DNA of 64,000 bases from Physella acuta (taxonomy: Eukaryota; Mollusca; Gastropoda; Physidae), in NCBI RefSeq assembly GCF_028476545.1, contig NW_026731687.1, forward strand, positions 620,001 to 684,000, given 5' to 3'. Below are positions 50,080 through 60,244 of this stretch, one piece after another. Under the pieces are notes generated by a model, which saw only the letters and a program-made list of their open reading frames with translations, was not told the origin of the DNA and searched no databases. Positions within the stretch are counted from its first letter, which is position 1. Every line of letters begins with the position of its first letter. Made by a program: the position numbers and the translations under genes.

Positions 50080-53000
50080 CTGGGGACGGAGGTTAGGGGT
50101 TAGAGGTTAGATGTGTTGACTGGAGGGGGGGGGGTTAGATGTGTTGACTGGAGGGGGGTTAGATGTGTTGACTGGAGGGGGGTTAGATGTGTTGACTGGA
50201 GGGGGGGGGGGGTTAGATGTGTTGACTGGAGGGGGGGGGGTTAGATGTGTTGACTGGAGGGGGGGGGGGTTAGATGTGTTGACTGGAGGGGAGGGGGGTT
50301 AGATGTGTTGACTGGAGGGGGGGGGGTTAGATGTGTTGACTGGAGGGGGGGGGGTTAGATGTGTTGACTGGAGGGGGGGGGGTTAGATGTGTTGACCGGA
50401 GGGGAGGGGGGTTAGATGTGTTGACCGGAGGGGAGGGGGGTTAGATGTGTTGACTGGAGGGGGGGGGGTTAGATGTGTTGACTGGAGGGGGGGGGGTTAG
50501 ATGTGTTGACTGGAGGGGGGTTAGATGTGTTGACTGGAGGGGGGGGGGTTAGATGTGTTGACTGGAGGGGGGGGGGTTAGATGTGTTGACTGGAGGGGGG
50601 TTAGATGTGTTGACTGGAGGGGGGTTAGATGTGTTGACTGGAGGGGGGTTAGATGTGTTGACTGGAGGGGGGTTAGATGTGTTGACTGGAGGGGGGGGGG
50701 TTAGATGTGTTGACTGGAGGGGGGTTAGATGTGTTGACTGGAGGGGAGGGGGTTAGATGTGTTGACTGGAGGGGGGTTAGATGTGTTGACCGGAGGGGAG
50801 GGGGGTTAGATGTGTTGACTGGAGGGGGGGGGGGGTTAGATGTGTTCACTGGAGGGGAGGGGGGGGTTAGATGTGTTCACTGGAGGGGGGTTAGATGTGT
50901 TGACTGAAGAGGGGGGGGGGTTAGATGTGTTGACTGGAGGGGGGGGGGTTAGATGTGTTCACTGGAGGGGAGGGGGGGGTTAGATGTGTTGACTGGAGGG
51001 GAGGGGGGTTAGATGTGTTCACTGGAGGGGGGGGGGTTAGATGTGTTCACTGGAGGGGAGGGGGGGGTTAGATGTGTTGACTGGAGGGGGGGGGGGTTAG
51101 ATGTGTTCACTGGAGGGGAGGGGGGTTAGATGTGTTGACTGGAGGGGAGGGGGGTTAGATGTGTTGACTGGAGGGGGGGGGGGGTTAGATGTGTTCACTG
51201 GAGGGGAGGGGGGGGGTTAGATGTGTTGACTGGAGGGGGGTTAGATGTGTTGACTGGAGGGGGGTTAGATGTGTTGACTGGAGGGGGGGGGTTAGATGTG
51301 TTGACTGGAGGGGGGGGGGGTTAGATGTGTTGACTGGAGGGGGGGGTTAGATGTGTTGACTGGAGGGGGGTTAGATGTGTTGACTGGAGGGGGGGGGGGG
51401 TTAGATGTGTTGACTGGAGGGGGGTTAGATGTGTTGACTGGAGGGGGAGGGGGGTTAGATGTGTTGACTGGAGGGGGGGGGGGTTAGATGTGTTGACTGG
51501 AGGGGGGGGGGGGTTAGATGTGTTGACTGGAGGGGGGTTAGATGTGTTGACTGGAGGGGGGGGGGTTAGATGTGTTGACTGGAGGGGGGGGGGTTAGATG
51601 TGTTGACTGGAGGGGGGTTAGATGTGTTGACTGGAGGGGGGGGGGTTAGATGTGTTGACTGGAGGGGGGGGGGTTAGATGTGTTGACTGGAGGGGGGGGG
51701 GTTAGATGTGTTGACTGGAGGGGGGGGGGGGTTAGATGTGTTGACTGGAGGGGGGTAAGATGTGTTGACTGGAGGGGGGTTAGATGTGTTGACTGGAGGG
51801 GGGGGGGTTAGATGTGTTGACTGGAGGGGGGGGGGTTAGATGTGTTGACTGGAGGGGGGTTAGATGTGTTGACTGGAGGGGGGTTAGATGTGTTGACTGG
51901 AGGGGGGTTAGATGTGTTGACTGGAGGGGGGGGGTTAGATGTGTTGACTGGAGGGGGGGGGGTTAGATGTGTTGACTGGAGGGGGGGGGGTTAGATGTGT
52001 TGACTGGAGGGGGGGGGTTAGATGTGTTGACTGGAGGGGGGTTAGATGTGTTGACTGGAGGGGGGTTAGATGTGTTGACTGGAGGGGGGGGGTTAGATGT
52101 GTTGACTGGAGGGGGGGGGTTAGATGTGTTGACTGGAGGGGGGTTAGATGTGTTGACTGGAGGGGGGTTAGATGTGTTGACTGGAGGGGAGGGGGGTTAG
52201 ATGTGTTTGACTGGAGGGGAGGGGGGTTAGATGTGTTGACTGGAGGGGAGGGGGGTTAGATGTGTTGACTGGAGGGGGGGGGGGGTTAGATGTGTTGACT
52301 GGAGGGGGGGGGGTTAGATGTGTTGACTGGAGGGGGGGGGGGGGGGGGTTAGATGTGTTGACTGGAGGGGGGGGGGGGGGTTAGATGTGTTGACTGGAGG
52401 GGGGGGGGGGGGTTAGATGTGTTGACTGGAGGGGGGGGGGGGTTAGATGTGTTGACTGGAGGGGGGGGGGGGTTAGATGTGTTGACTGGAGGGGGGTTAG
52501 ATGTGTTGACTGGAGGGGGGTTAGATGTGTTGACTGGAGGGGGGGGGGGTTAGATGTGTTGACTGGAGGGGGGGGGGGTTAGATGTGTTCACTGGAGGGG
52601 GGGGGGGTTAGATGTGTTGACTGGAGGGGGGGGGGGGTTAGATGTGTTGACTGGAGGGGGGGGGGGTTAGATGTGTTGACTGAAGAGGGGGGGGGTTAGA
52701 TGTGTTGACTGGAGGGGGGGGGGGGTTAGATGTGTTGACTGGAGGGGGGGGGGGGTTAGATGTGTTGACTGGAGGGGGGGGGGGGGTTAGATGTGTTGAC
52801 TGGAGGGGAGGGGGGTTAGATGTGTTGACTGGAGGGGGGGGGGGTTAGATGTGTTGACTGGAGGGGGGTTAGATGTGTTGACTGGAGGGGGGGGGGGTTA
52901 GATGTGTTGACTGGAGGGGGGGGGGTTAGATGTGTTGACTGGAGGGGGGGGGGGGTTAGATGTGTTGACTGAAGAGGGGGGGGGTTAGATGTGTTGACTG

Positions 53001-56000
53001 GAGGGGGGTTAGATGTGTTGACTGGAGGGGGGTTAGATGTGTTGACTGGAGGGGGGGGGGGTTAGATGTGTTGACTGGAGGGGGGGGGGGTTAGATGTGT
53101 TGACTGGAGGGGGGGGGGTTAGATGTGTTGACTGAAGAGGGGGGGGTTAGATGTGTTGACTGGAGGGGGGGGGGGTTAGATGTGTTGACTGGAGGGGGGG
53201 GGGGTTAGATGTGTTGACTGGAGGGGGGGGGGGTTAGATGTGTTGACTGGAGGGGAGGGGGGTTAGATGTGTTGACTGGAGGGGGGGGGGTTAGATGTGT
53301 TGACTGGAGGGGGGGGGGGGTTAGATGTGTTGACTGGAGGGGAGGGGGGTTAGATGTGTTGACTGGAGGGGAGGGGGGTTAGATGTGTTGACTGGAGGGG
53401 GGTTAGATGTGTTGACTGGAGGGGGGTTAGATGTGTTGACTGGAGGGGGGTTAGATGTGTTGACTGGAGGGGGGTTAGATGTGTTGACTGGAGGGGGGTT
53501 AGATGTGTTGACTGGAGGGGGGGGGGTTAGATGTGTTGACTGGAGGGGGGGGGTTAGATGTGTTGACTGGAGGGGGGTTAGATGTGTTGACTGGAGGGGG
53601 GGGGGTTAGATGTGTTGACTGAAGAGGGGGGGGGTTAGATGTGTTGACTGGAGGGGAGGGGGGTTAGATGTGTTGACTGGAGGGGGGTTAGATGTGTTGA
53701 CTGGAGGGGGGTTAGATGTGTTGACTGGAGGGGGGGGGTTAGATGTGTTGACTGGAGGGGGGGGGTTAGATGTGTTGACTGGAGGGGGGGGGGGGGTTAG
53801 ATGTGTTGACTGGAGGGGGGGGGGGTTAGATGTGTTGACTGGAGGGGGGTTAGATGTGTTGACTGGAGGGGGGTTAGATGTGTTGACCGGAGGGGGGTTA
53901 GATGTGTTGACTGGAGGGGGGGGGTTAGATGTGTTGACTGGAGGGGGGTTAGATGTGTTGACTGGAGGGGGGGGGGGTTAGATGTGTTGACTGGAGGGGG
54001 GGGGGGTTAGATGTGTTGACTGGAGGGGGGTTAGATGTGTTGACTGGAGGGGGGGGGGTTAGATGTGTTGACTGGAGGGGGGTTAGATGTGTTGACTGGA
54101 GGGGGGTTAGATGTGTTGACCGGAGGGGAGGGGGGTTAGATGTGTTGACTGGAGGGGGGGGGGTTAGATGTGTTGACTGGAGGGGAGGGGGGTTAGATGT
54201 GTTGACTGGAGGGGGGGGGGTTAGATGTGTTGACTGGAGGGGGGGGGTTAGATGTGTTGACTGGAGGGGGGTTAGATGTGTTGACTGGAGGGGGGTTAGA
54301 TGTGTTGACTGGAGGGGAGGGGGGTTAGATGTGTTGACTGGAGGGGGGGGGGTTAGATGTGTTGACTGGAGGGGGGGGGGTTAGATGTGTTGACTGAAGA
54401 GGGGGGGGGTTAGATGTGTTGACTGGAGGGGAGGGGGTTAGATGTGTTGACTGGAGGGGGGTTAGATGTGTTGACTGGAGGGGGGGGGGGTTAGATGTGT
54501 TGACTGGAGGGGGGGGGGTTAGATGTGTTGACTGAAGAGGGGGGGGGTTAGATGTGTTGACTGGAGGGGGGTTAGATGTGTTGACTGAAGAGGGGGGGGG
54601 TTAGATGTGTTGACTGGAGGGGGGTTAGATGTGTTGACTGAAGAGGGGGGGGGTTAGATGTGTTGACTGGAGGGGGGTTAGATGTGTTGACTGGAGGGGG
54701 GTTAGATGTGTTGACTGGAGGGGGGGGGGTTAGATGTGTTGACTGGAGGGGGGGGGGGGTTAGATGTGTTGACTGGAGGGGGGTTAGATGTGTTGACTGG
54801 AGGGGGGGGGGGTTAGATGTGTTGACTGAAGAGGGGGGGGGTTAGATGTGTTGACTGGAGGGGGGGGGGGGTTAGATGTGTTGACTGGAGGGGGGTTAGA
54901 TGTGTTGACTGGAGGGGGGGGGGGGTTAGATGTGTTGACTGAAGAGGGGGGGGGTTAGATGTGTTCACTGGAGGGGGGGGGGGACAGGGTTAGACGTGTT
55001 GACTCATGGGGGTTAGGGTTAGATGTGTTGACTGAAGAGGGGTAAGGTTAGATGTGTTGACTGGAGGGGGGGTAGGGTTAGATTTAGATATGTTAACTGG
55101 ATGGGGTAGGGTTAGATGTGTTGACTGAAGGGGTGGAGGGGCTGGGTTAATGGAACTGAGTTTACATATGGATGGTGATAGCGAGAAAAGAAAATAGTTG
55201 ATCAGAACCTTTTTACACAAATGCCGGTCATGCTTGACTGTTACACAAGATGTTCACACCTGTGACACATGACTTACATACCTGACTGTCACATCTTACT
55301 GTCACACCTGACAACCACCAACACAACAAAACCCCAAACCATTCAAACCCCAAACCCCACATCACGTGACCTACTTGCAGCTGTGAAAAATGTTGCTGGA
55401 ATTTCTCGGGTCCACTTGACTGTAGGAGGTGCAGCCGCCCTTACAGGCGTAAGATTTGACAAATGTCGTCCAGCAGTCATCGTCCACTCGCAGAGGTGGC
55501 TGGGTGGTCAAGATTTGGTTAGGTGTGGTCAAGAGATTTATGTAGGATGGTCAAGAGATTTGATTAGGATGGTCAAGATTTAGTTAGGGTGGTCAAGATT
55601 TGGTTAGGGTGGTCAAGATTTGATGGTCAAAAGATTTGGATAGGTTGGTCAAGATTTGATGGTCAAGAGATTTGAGTAGGATGGTCAAGAGATTTGAGTA
55701 GGATGGTCAAGAGATTTGGGTAGGATGGTCAAGAGATTTGGTTAGGATGGTTAAGATTTGGTTAGGGTGGTCAAGAGATTTGATTAGGGTGGTCAAGATT
55801 TGATGGTCAAGAGATTTGGTTAGGGTGGTCAAGATTTGATGGTCAAGAGATTTGGGTAGGGTGGTCAAGAGATTTGATTAGGATGGTCAAGAGATTTGGG
55901 TAGGGTGGTCAAGAGATTTGATTAGGATGGTCTAGAGATTTGATTAGGATGGTCAAGAGATTTGGGTAGGGTGGTCAAGAGATTTGATTAGGATGGTCTA

Positions 56001-57363
56001 GAGCAGGGGTCCTCTCATCCGGCCCGCGGCGATCTTTTTGTCCACGGAAAAAAAGTTTGTTGTTGATGGCTGAGGAACTTTTCCCCAGAAAAATCAAAGA
56101 CATGTCTGGAAGAAACTGGCCCCCGAACTGAAATTTGATAGCTAATGCGGCCCTCGGACTGAAAAGTTTGGAGACCCCTGGTCTAGAGATTTGATTAGGG
56201 TGGTCAAGAGATTTGATTAGGATGGTCAAGAGATTTGATTAGGATGGTCTAGAGATTTGATTAGGATGGTCAAGAGATTTGATTAGGATGGTCAAGAGAT
56301 TTGGGTAGGGTGGTCAAGAGATTTGATTAGGATGGTCTAGAGATTTGATTAGGATGGTCAAGAGATTTGGGTAGGGTGGTCAAGAGATTTGATTAGGATG
56401 GTCAAGAGATTTGGGTAGGGTGGTCAAGAGATTTGATTAGGATAGTCTAGAGATTTGGGTAGGATGGTTAAGATTTGGTTAGGGTGGTCAAGAGATTTGG
56501 GTAGGATGGTCTAGAGATTTGGGTAGGATGGTTAAGATTTGGTTAGGGTGGTCAAGAGATTTGATTAGGGTGGTCAAGATTTGATGGTCAAGAGATTTGG
56601 TTAGGATGGTCAAGATTTGGTTAGGGTGGTCAAGATTTGATGGTCAAGAGATTTGGTTAGGATGGTCTAGAGATTTAGGTAGGATGGTTAAGATTTGGTT
56701 AGGGTGGTCAAGAGATTTGATTAGGATGGTCAAGAGATTTGGGTAGGGTGGTCAAGAGATTTGATTAGGATGGTCAAGAGATTTGGGTAGGGTGGTCAAG
56801 AGATTTGATTAGGATGGTCTAGAGATTTGATTAAGATGGTCAAGAGATTTGGGTAGGGTGGTCAAGAGATTTGATTAGGGTGGTCAAGAGATTTGGGTAG
56901 GATGGTCAAGAGATTTGGTTCGGATGGTCAAGAGACTTTATTAAAAACCCATGAAATGTTTATAACCATGAACATAACTTTTTATCTAAAATGAGAAGGA
57001 ATGAAAACGAAATTGAACTAGTTCAAAAAGAGTAAATTAGAAATGTGTAATATTGGGAGGGCTACCACCCCTCCATGCCCAGCACCCCCTTGTAACGCCA
57101 CACGAGTTGTCAAAATCTTGTGCTTACCCTTAAAAGTATCGCAATGGAGTGTCTACTGCATGTTTCGCGCGTGATTTCATCTGACCTTGTGCCGTACATT
57201 GACCTTGACTTTAAGTTATCCAGTTCATGACGCATGCGCAGTAGAGATGAGGACGACGAAGAGGTGGCGGGTCTTGAGGAGGAGGTGTACCAGTTGGGCT
57301 TGTAGCGGTTGTATAGCATTGCCGAGGTCAAGGTCGCCCACAAGGTCAGCAACAGGTAGATGT
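49881..57363 (-). CDS. Secreted cystine-knot (CTCK) protein, bursicon-alpha-like; 5' exon not found
   Basis: Three exons (50079-49881, 55499-55375, 57363-57128) join in phase to give 184 residues plus stop. Exon A opens inside a hydrophobic signal-peptide core (IYLLLTLWATLTSA), so the start codon lies in an upstream exon not recognised here. A Ser-rich linker follows, then a cystine knot with 11 cysteines: C in RETC, DDDC, SYAC, C-K-G-G-C, HSC, N-C-C-Q, IPC and DCSCRPC. The C-x-G-x-C ring and the ending DCSCRPC resemble bursicon alpha (usual ending ECMCRPC; 11 cysteines). In arthropods bursicon alpha/beta dimers act through the LGR2/rickets receptor in cuticle tanning; function in molluscs is less clear. 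The roughly 55-residue spacer before the knot is longer than usual for bursicon, so another DAN/gremlin/norrin-type CTCK protein is possible. Both introns and the upstream flank are packed with minisatellites. Confidence 0.75.
50108..54985. repeat. G-rich minisatellite, about 185 copies, cystine-knot intron B-C
   Basis: Core ttagatgtgttgactggag followed by a G run of 5 to about 17 bases, in places broken by one A (ggggagggggg). Variants: gttcactg, gaccgg, gactgaagagg. Degenerate units continue to 55150 (atgttaactggatggggtag). It fills nearly the whole 5.3 kb intron. On the transcript strand each unit reads as a C tract followed by ctccag, a 3'-splice-site look-alike. Confidence 0.98.
55375..55499 (-). 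CDS. Cystine-knot gene exon B
   Basis: 41 codons + 2 bases. PPLRVDDDCWTTFVKSYACK continues GGCTSYSQVDPRNSSN and IFHSC. Matches the SFACVGRCASYIQV block of bursicon alpha. NSS is a potential N-glycosylation site. Acceptor accacccag lies inside the edge of the 22-bp minisatellite, so the repeat supplies the pyrimidine-rich tract. Donor gtaggt. Confidence 0.82.
55502..56935. repeat. 22-bp minisatellite, about 58 copies, cystine-knot intron A-B
   Basis: Unit ggtcaagagatttgattagg plus at; variants gggtagggt, tctagag, and a short ggtcaagatttgat. Blocks of variants recur. Starts within 5 bases of the exon B acceptor; interrupted by the MITE at 56004-56180. Confidence 0.97.
56004..56180. mobile_element. 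hAT-like MITE, family 2 (177 bp)
   Basis: Starts CAGGGGTCCTC and ends GAGACCCCTG, with perfect 8-bp duplications GTCTAGAG at 55996-56003 and 56181-56188. Interior pieces (GGCCCGCGG, AAAGTTTGGAGACCCCTG) resemble the very common Charlie-type hAT MITEs of animals. It is inserted into the 22-bp array of cystine-knot gene intron A-B. Confidence 0.9.
57128..57363 (-). CDS. Cystine-knot gene exon A: signal peptide core and Ser-rich linker
   Basis: Two bases + 78 codons, acceptor ctccatcctcag, donor gtaagc. Encodes IYLLLTLWATLTSAMLYNRY, a likely signal peptide with cleavage near TSA, then a Ser run (TSSSSSSLLRMRHEL) and the first knot cysteine in RETCSRHSIAILLR. The first 20 or so bases with the acceptor are copied at 57479-57520 in the flanking array. 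Confidence 0.75.
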
Positions 57364-57364
57364 C

Positions 57365-58345
57365 TGAGGATGGAGTAGGCAAGGTCAAGGTCAAATGTAG
57401 GCAAGGTGGGGGGCCAGATGTAGGCAAGGTGGGGGTCAGAAGTAGGCAAGGTGGGGGGGCAGATGTAGGCAAGGTGGGGGTCAGCAACAGGTAGATGTCT
57501 GAGGATGGAGTAGGCAAGGTGAAGGTCAAATGTAGGCAAGGTGGGGGTCTGAAGTAGGCAGGGTGGGGTCAGATGTAGCCAAGGTGGGGGTCAGATTAAG
57601 ACAAGGTGGGGGGTCAGATGTAGGCAAGGTGGGGGGGGGTAGGCAGATGTAGGCAAGGTGGGGTCAGATGTAGACAAGGTGGGGGGGTAGGCAGATGTAG
57701 GCAAGGTGGGGTCAGATGTAGGCAAGGTGGGGGTCAGATGTAGGCAAGGTGGGGTCAGATGTAGGCAAGGTGGGGGGGGGGGTAGGCAGATGTAGGCAAG
57801 GTGGGGGGGGGGGTAGGCAGATGTAGGCAAGGTGGGGTCAGATGTAGACAAGGTGGGGGGGGTAGGCAGATATAGGCAAGGTGGGGTCAGATGTAGGCAA
57901 GGTGGGGGTCAGATGTAGGCAAGGTGGGGTCAGATGTAGACAAGGTGGGGTCAGATTAAGACAAGATGGGGGTCAGATGTAGGCCAGGTGGGGGTCAGTA
58001 GTAGGCAAAGTGGGGGTCAGAAGTAGGCAAGGTGGGGGGTTAGATGTAGTCAAGGAGGTGGTCAGAAGTAGGCAAGGTGGGGATTGTGGGTTGATGTAGG
58101 CATGGTGGGGGTCAGAAGTAGGCAAGGTGATGGTTAGAAGTAGGCAAAGTGGGGGTCAGAAGTAGGCAAGGTGGGGGGCAGATGTAGGCAAGGTTGGGGG
58201 GCAGATGTAGGCAAGGTGGGAGCAGATGTAGGCAAGGTGGGGGCAGATGTAGGCAAGGTGGGGGCAGATGTAGGCAAGGTGGGGGTCAGAATTAGGCAAG
58301 GTGGGGGGCAGATGTAGACAAGGTGGGGGCAGATGTAGGCAATGA
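57365..58345. repeat. 20-24 bp minisatellite, about 45 copies, upstream of exon A
   Basis: Unit tcagatgtaggcaaggtggg with variable G runs and inserted gtaggcag. Begins at the exon A acceptor and includes a copy of the exon A edge at 57479-57520. Confidence 0.96.
57479..57520 (-). pseudogene. Copy of cystine-knot exon A 5' edge with 3' splice site
   Basis: gtcagcaacaggtagatgtc followed by tgaggatggagtaggcaagg, the same as 57345-57384. It carries about 20 coding bases, the ag acceptor and the pyrimidine tract. Confidence 0.93.
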
Positions 58346-58555
58346 TAGATTTAGAGGTAGGAAATCAGATGGTTAGTGGTATGAACTAATGACTGTCAAT
58401 TTGGGCAGCCAATCACTTGTTTAGTTAATTAGAAGATATCCAAATATTTGTTGGTGAGAAATGACGTAATCTATCTAAAGTTTTGTGAGTTAAGGGTAAT
58501 GGATGTTCCATGAGATTTTGTCTTTAGCTCTTCCAAATATCATCAACATTTATTC

Positions 58556-59018
58556 TGATGCTATCAACATTTTATCTAAATGGTATCAACATTTCATCTA
58601 AATGGTATCAACATTTCATCTAAATGGTATCAGCATATCATCTAAATGGTATCAACATTTCATCTAAATGGTATCAACATTTCATCTAAATGGTATCAAC
58701 ATTTCATCTAAATGGCATCAGCATATCATCTAAATGGTATCAACATTTCATTTAAATGGTATCAACATTTCATTTAAATGGTATCAACATTTCATCTAAA
58801 TGGCACCAGCATATCATCTAAATGGTATCAACATTTCATCTAGTGGTACCATCCTCTCATGGTATCAACATTTCATCTAGTGGTACCATCCTCTCATGGT
58901 ATCAACATTTCATCTAGTGGTACCATCCTCTCATGGTATCAACATTTCATCTAGTGGTACCATCCTCTCATGGTATCAACATTTCATCTAGTGGTACCAT
59001 CCTCTCATGGTATCAACA
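58556..59018. repeat. 22-bp then 37-bp minisatellites
   Basis: 58556-58845: atctaaatggtatcaacatt units, about 13 copies (some with cagcatatc). 58845-59018: the unit is extended by tagtggtaccatcctctc, five copies. The 37-bp unit grew out of the 22-bp one. Confidence 0.97.
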
Positions 59019-59214
59019 TGTCCAGCAAGATTATCAGAATCAACAGCTTATTTATCAGCCCCGGCTCTAGTGTCCTTCTTCATTAAATTTATACCAAACA
59101 TCTACCCTCACGCTCCCCCAACTATCCACCCCCCCCTCCCCCACTCTCCCAAAGCACTAGGAATCCATACAACCACACAGCGAAACTACCATTGCTTCGG
59201 TCACATGACTGGCA

Positions 59215-59301
59215 TATTGATCCCGACCCCTGTCCCCCCACCCCCGGGTCTGTTGCGGTACATCCCGTGTTTGTCCGGGTCTTGTAGGTTTTCCTCGTTA
59301 G
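59215..59301 (-). CDS. Weak candidate exon, unidentified
   Basis: Minus strand after ttcttctaacgag reads ENLQDPDKHGMYRNRP, a glycine run, then GINMPVM and a stop at about 59215. Composition looks protein-like and it is non-repetitive, but the acceptor is poor, no donor fits the cystine-knot exon A phase, and no partner exon was seen. It could be the terminal exon of another minus-strand gene or chance. Confidence 0.2.
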
Positions 59302-60244
59302 AAGAAAATTAACTTTTGTCCCTTTGTCACCCGCTCAATGTGGCCACAAGATTGTTACACAAGAAACCAAGGGCCCAACACAGCGATAGTGATCCGGATT
59401 TATCCGTATTTCGGACGGAAATAGAGTTTGCTTAAAGGGGAAGCAACCAGAACAAATAATACTTTCCCCTTTTTTGGAGCTTTCTATCCTTCCCGGGCCA
59501 TTGATCCCGGGGTTCTCCCCCCCTGACTTGTTGGAAATTAGATTAGAATGGTCCTAACAAATTGTTTGCGATAAACGCTGGAAAACAAAACATGGATTGG
59601 ATTTTAAAATATAGGCCTATTTATAAATTTTAGCTAACAAATATTAAATTTGATGTTTCTTAATGACAAATTGTTTTTTTTTTTTTAAATAAAAGAAATA
59701 TTAAATTTTATACTATACACATTTTATAGAGGTTTCTAAGCGGTCATTGTTCGAAGTGTTGAAGAAATATGTTATCAAATTTTCTGCCTCGCGTATTTAA
59801 TTTCACACAACAGCTGAACAATTTTTTTGTATTAACTAAACAAGAAATTCTTGAGCGCTTCGAACAATGGCCTTCGTTTGAAAAATATCAAACTTTATTT
59901 TACAATTACATTTTCTTTTCTTTTTCAAAATGATGAGCTTTTAAAAAAGTATTTAAAGCAATTGTTCATTTAACACACACATCCAGCCTTCTAGTTCGTG
60001 CTTCGAAGAGAGGTGTTGCTTGTTTTAATAATGTAGAGGGGTGGCTCACCATGTTAAAGAGAAGGGGCTGTAACACCAACAGCTTAGAGAGGGGTGTCTT
60101 CAACAAGCCAAAGAGAGATGTTCCGTTTTAGCCAGGGGTGTCTTGTTGTAAAAAGTTACGGGAGTTAGAGGAATGGTTTTACAAGCTAGTCTGGGGTGTT
60201 GTTATAACAAGTTAATGGAAGTGTGCTATAATAAAAAGTGTAAA
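59302..60244. other. Intergenic or intronic sequence
   Basis: AT-rich with no clear exon; a loose repeat of gaggggtgtctt type at 60005-60150. Confidence 0.5.
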
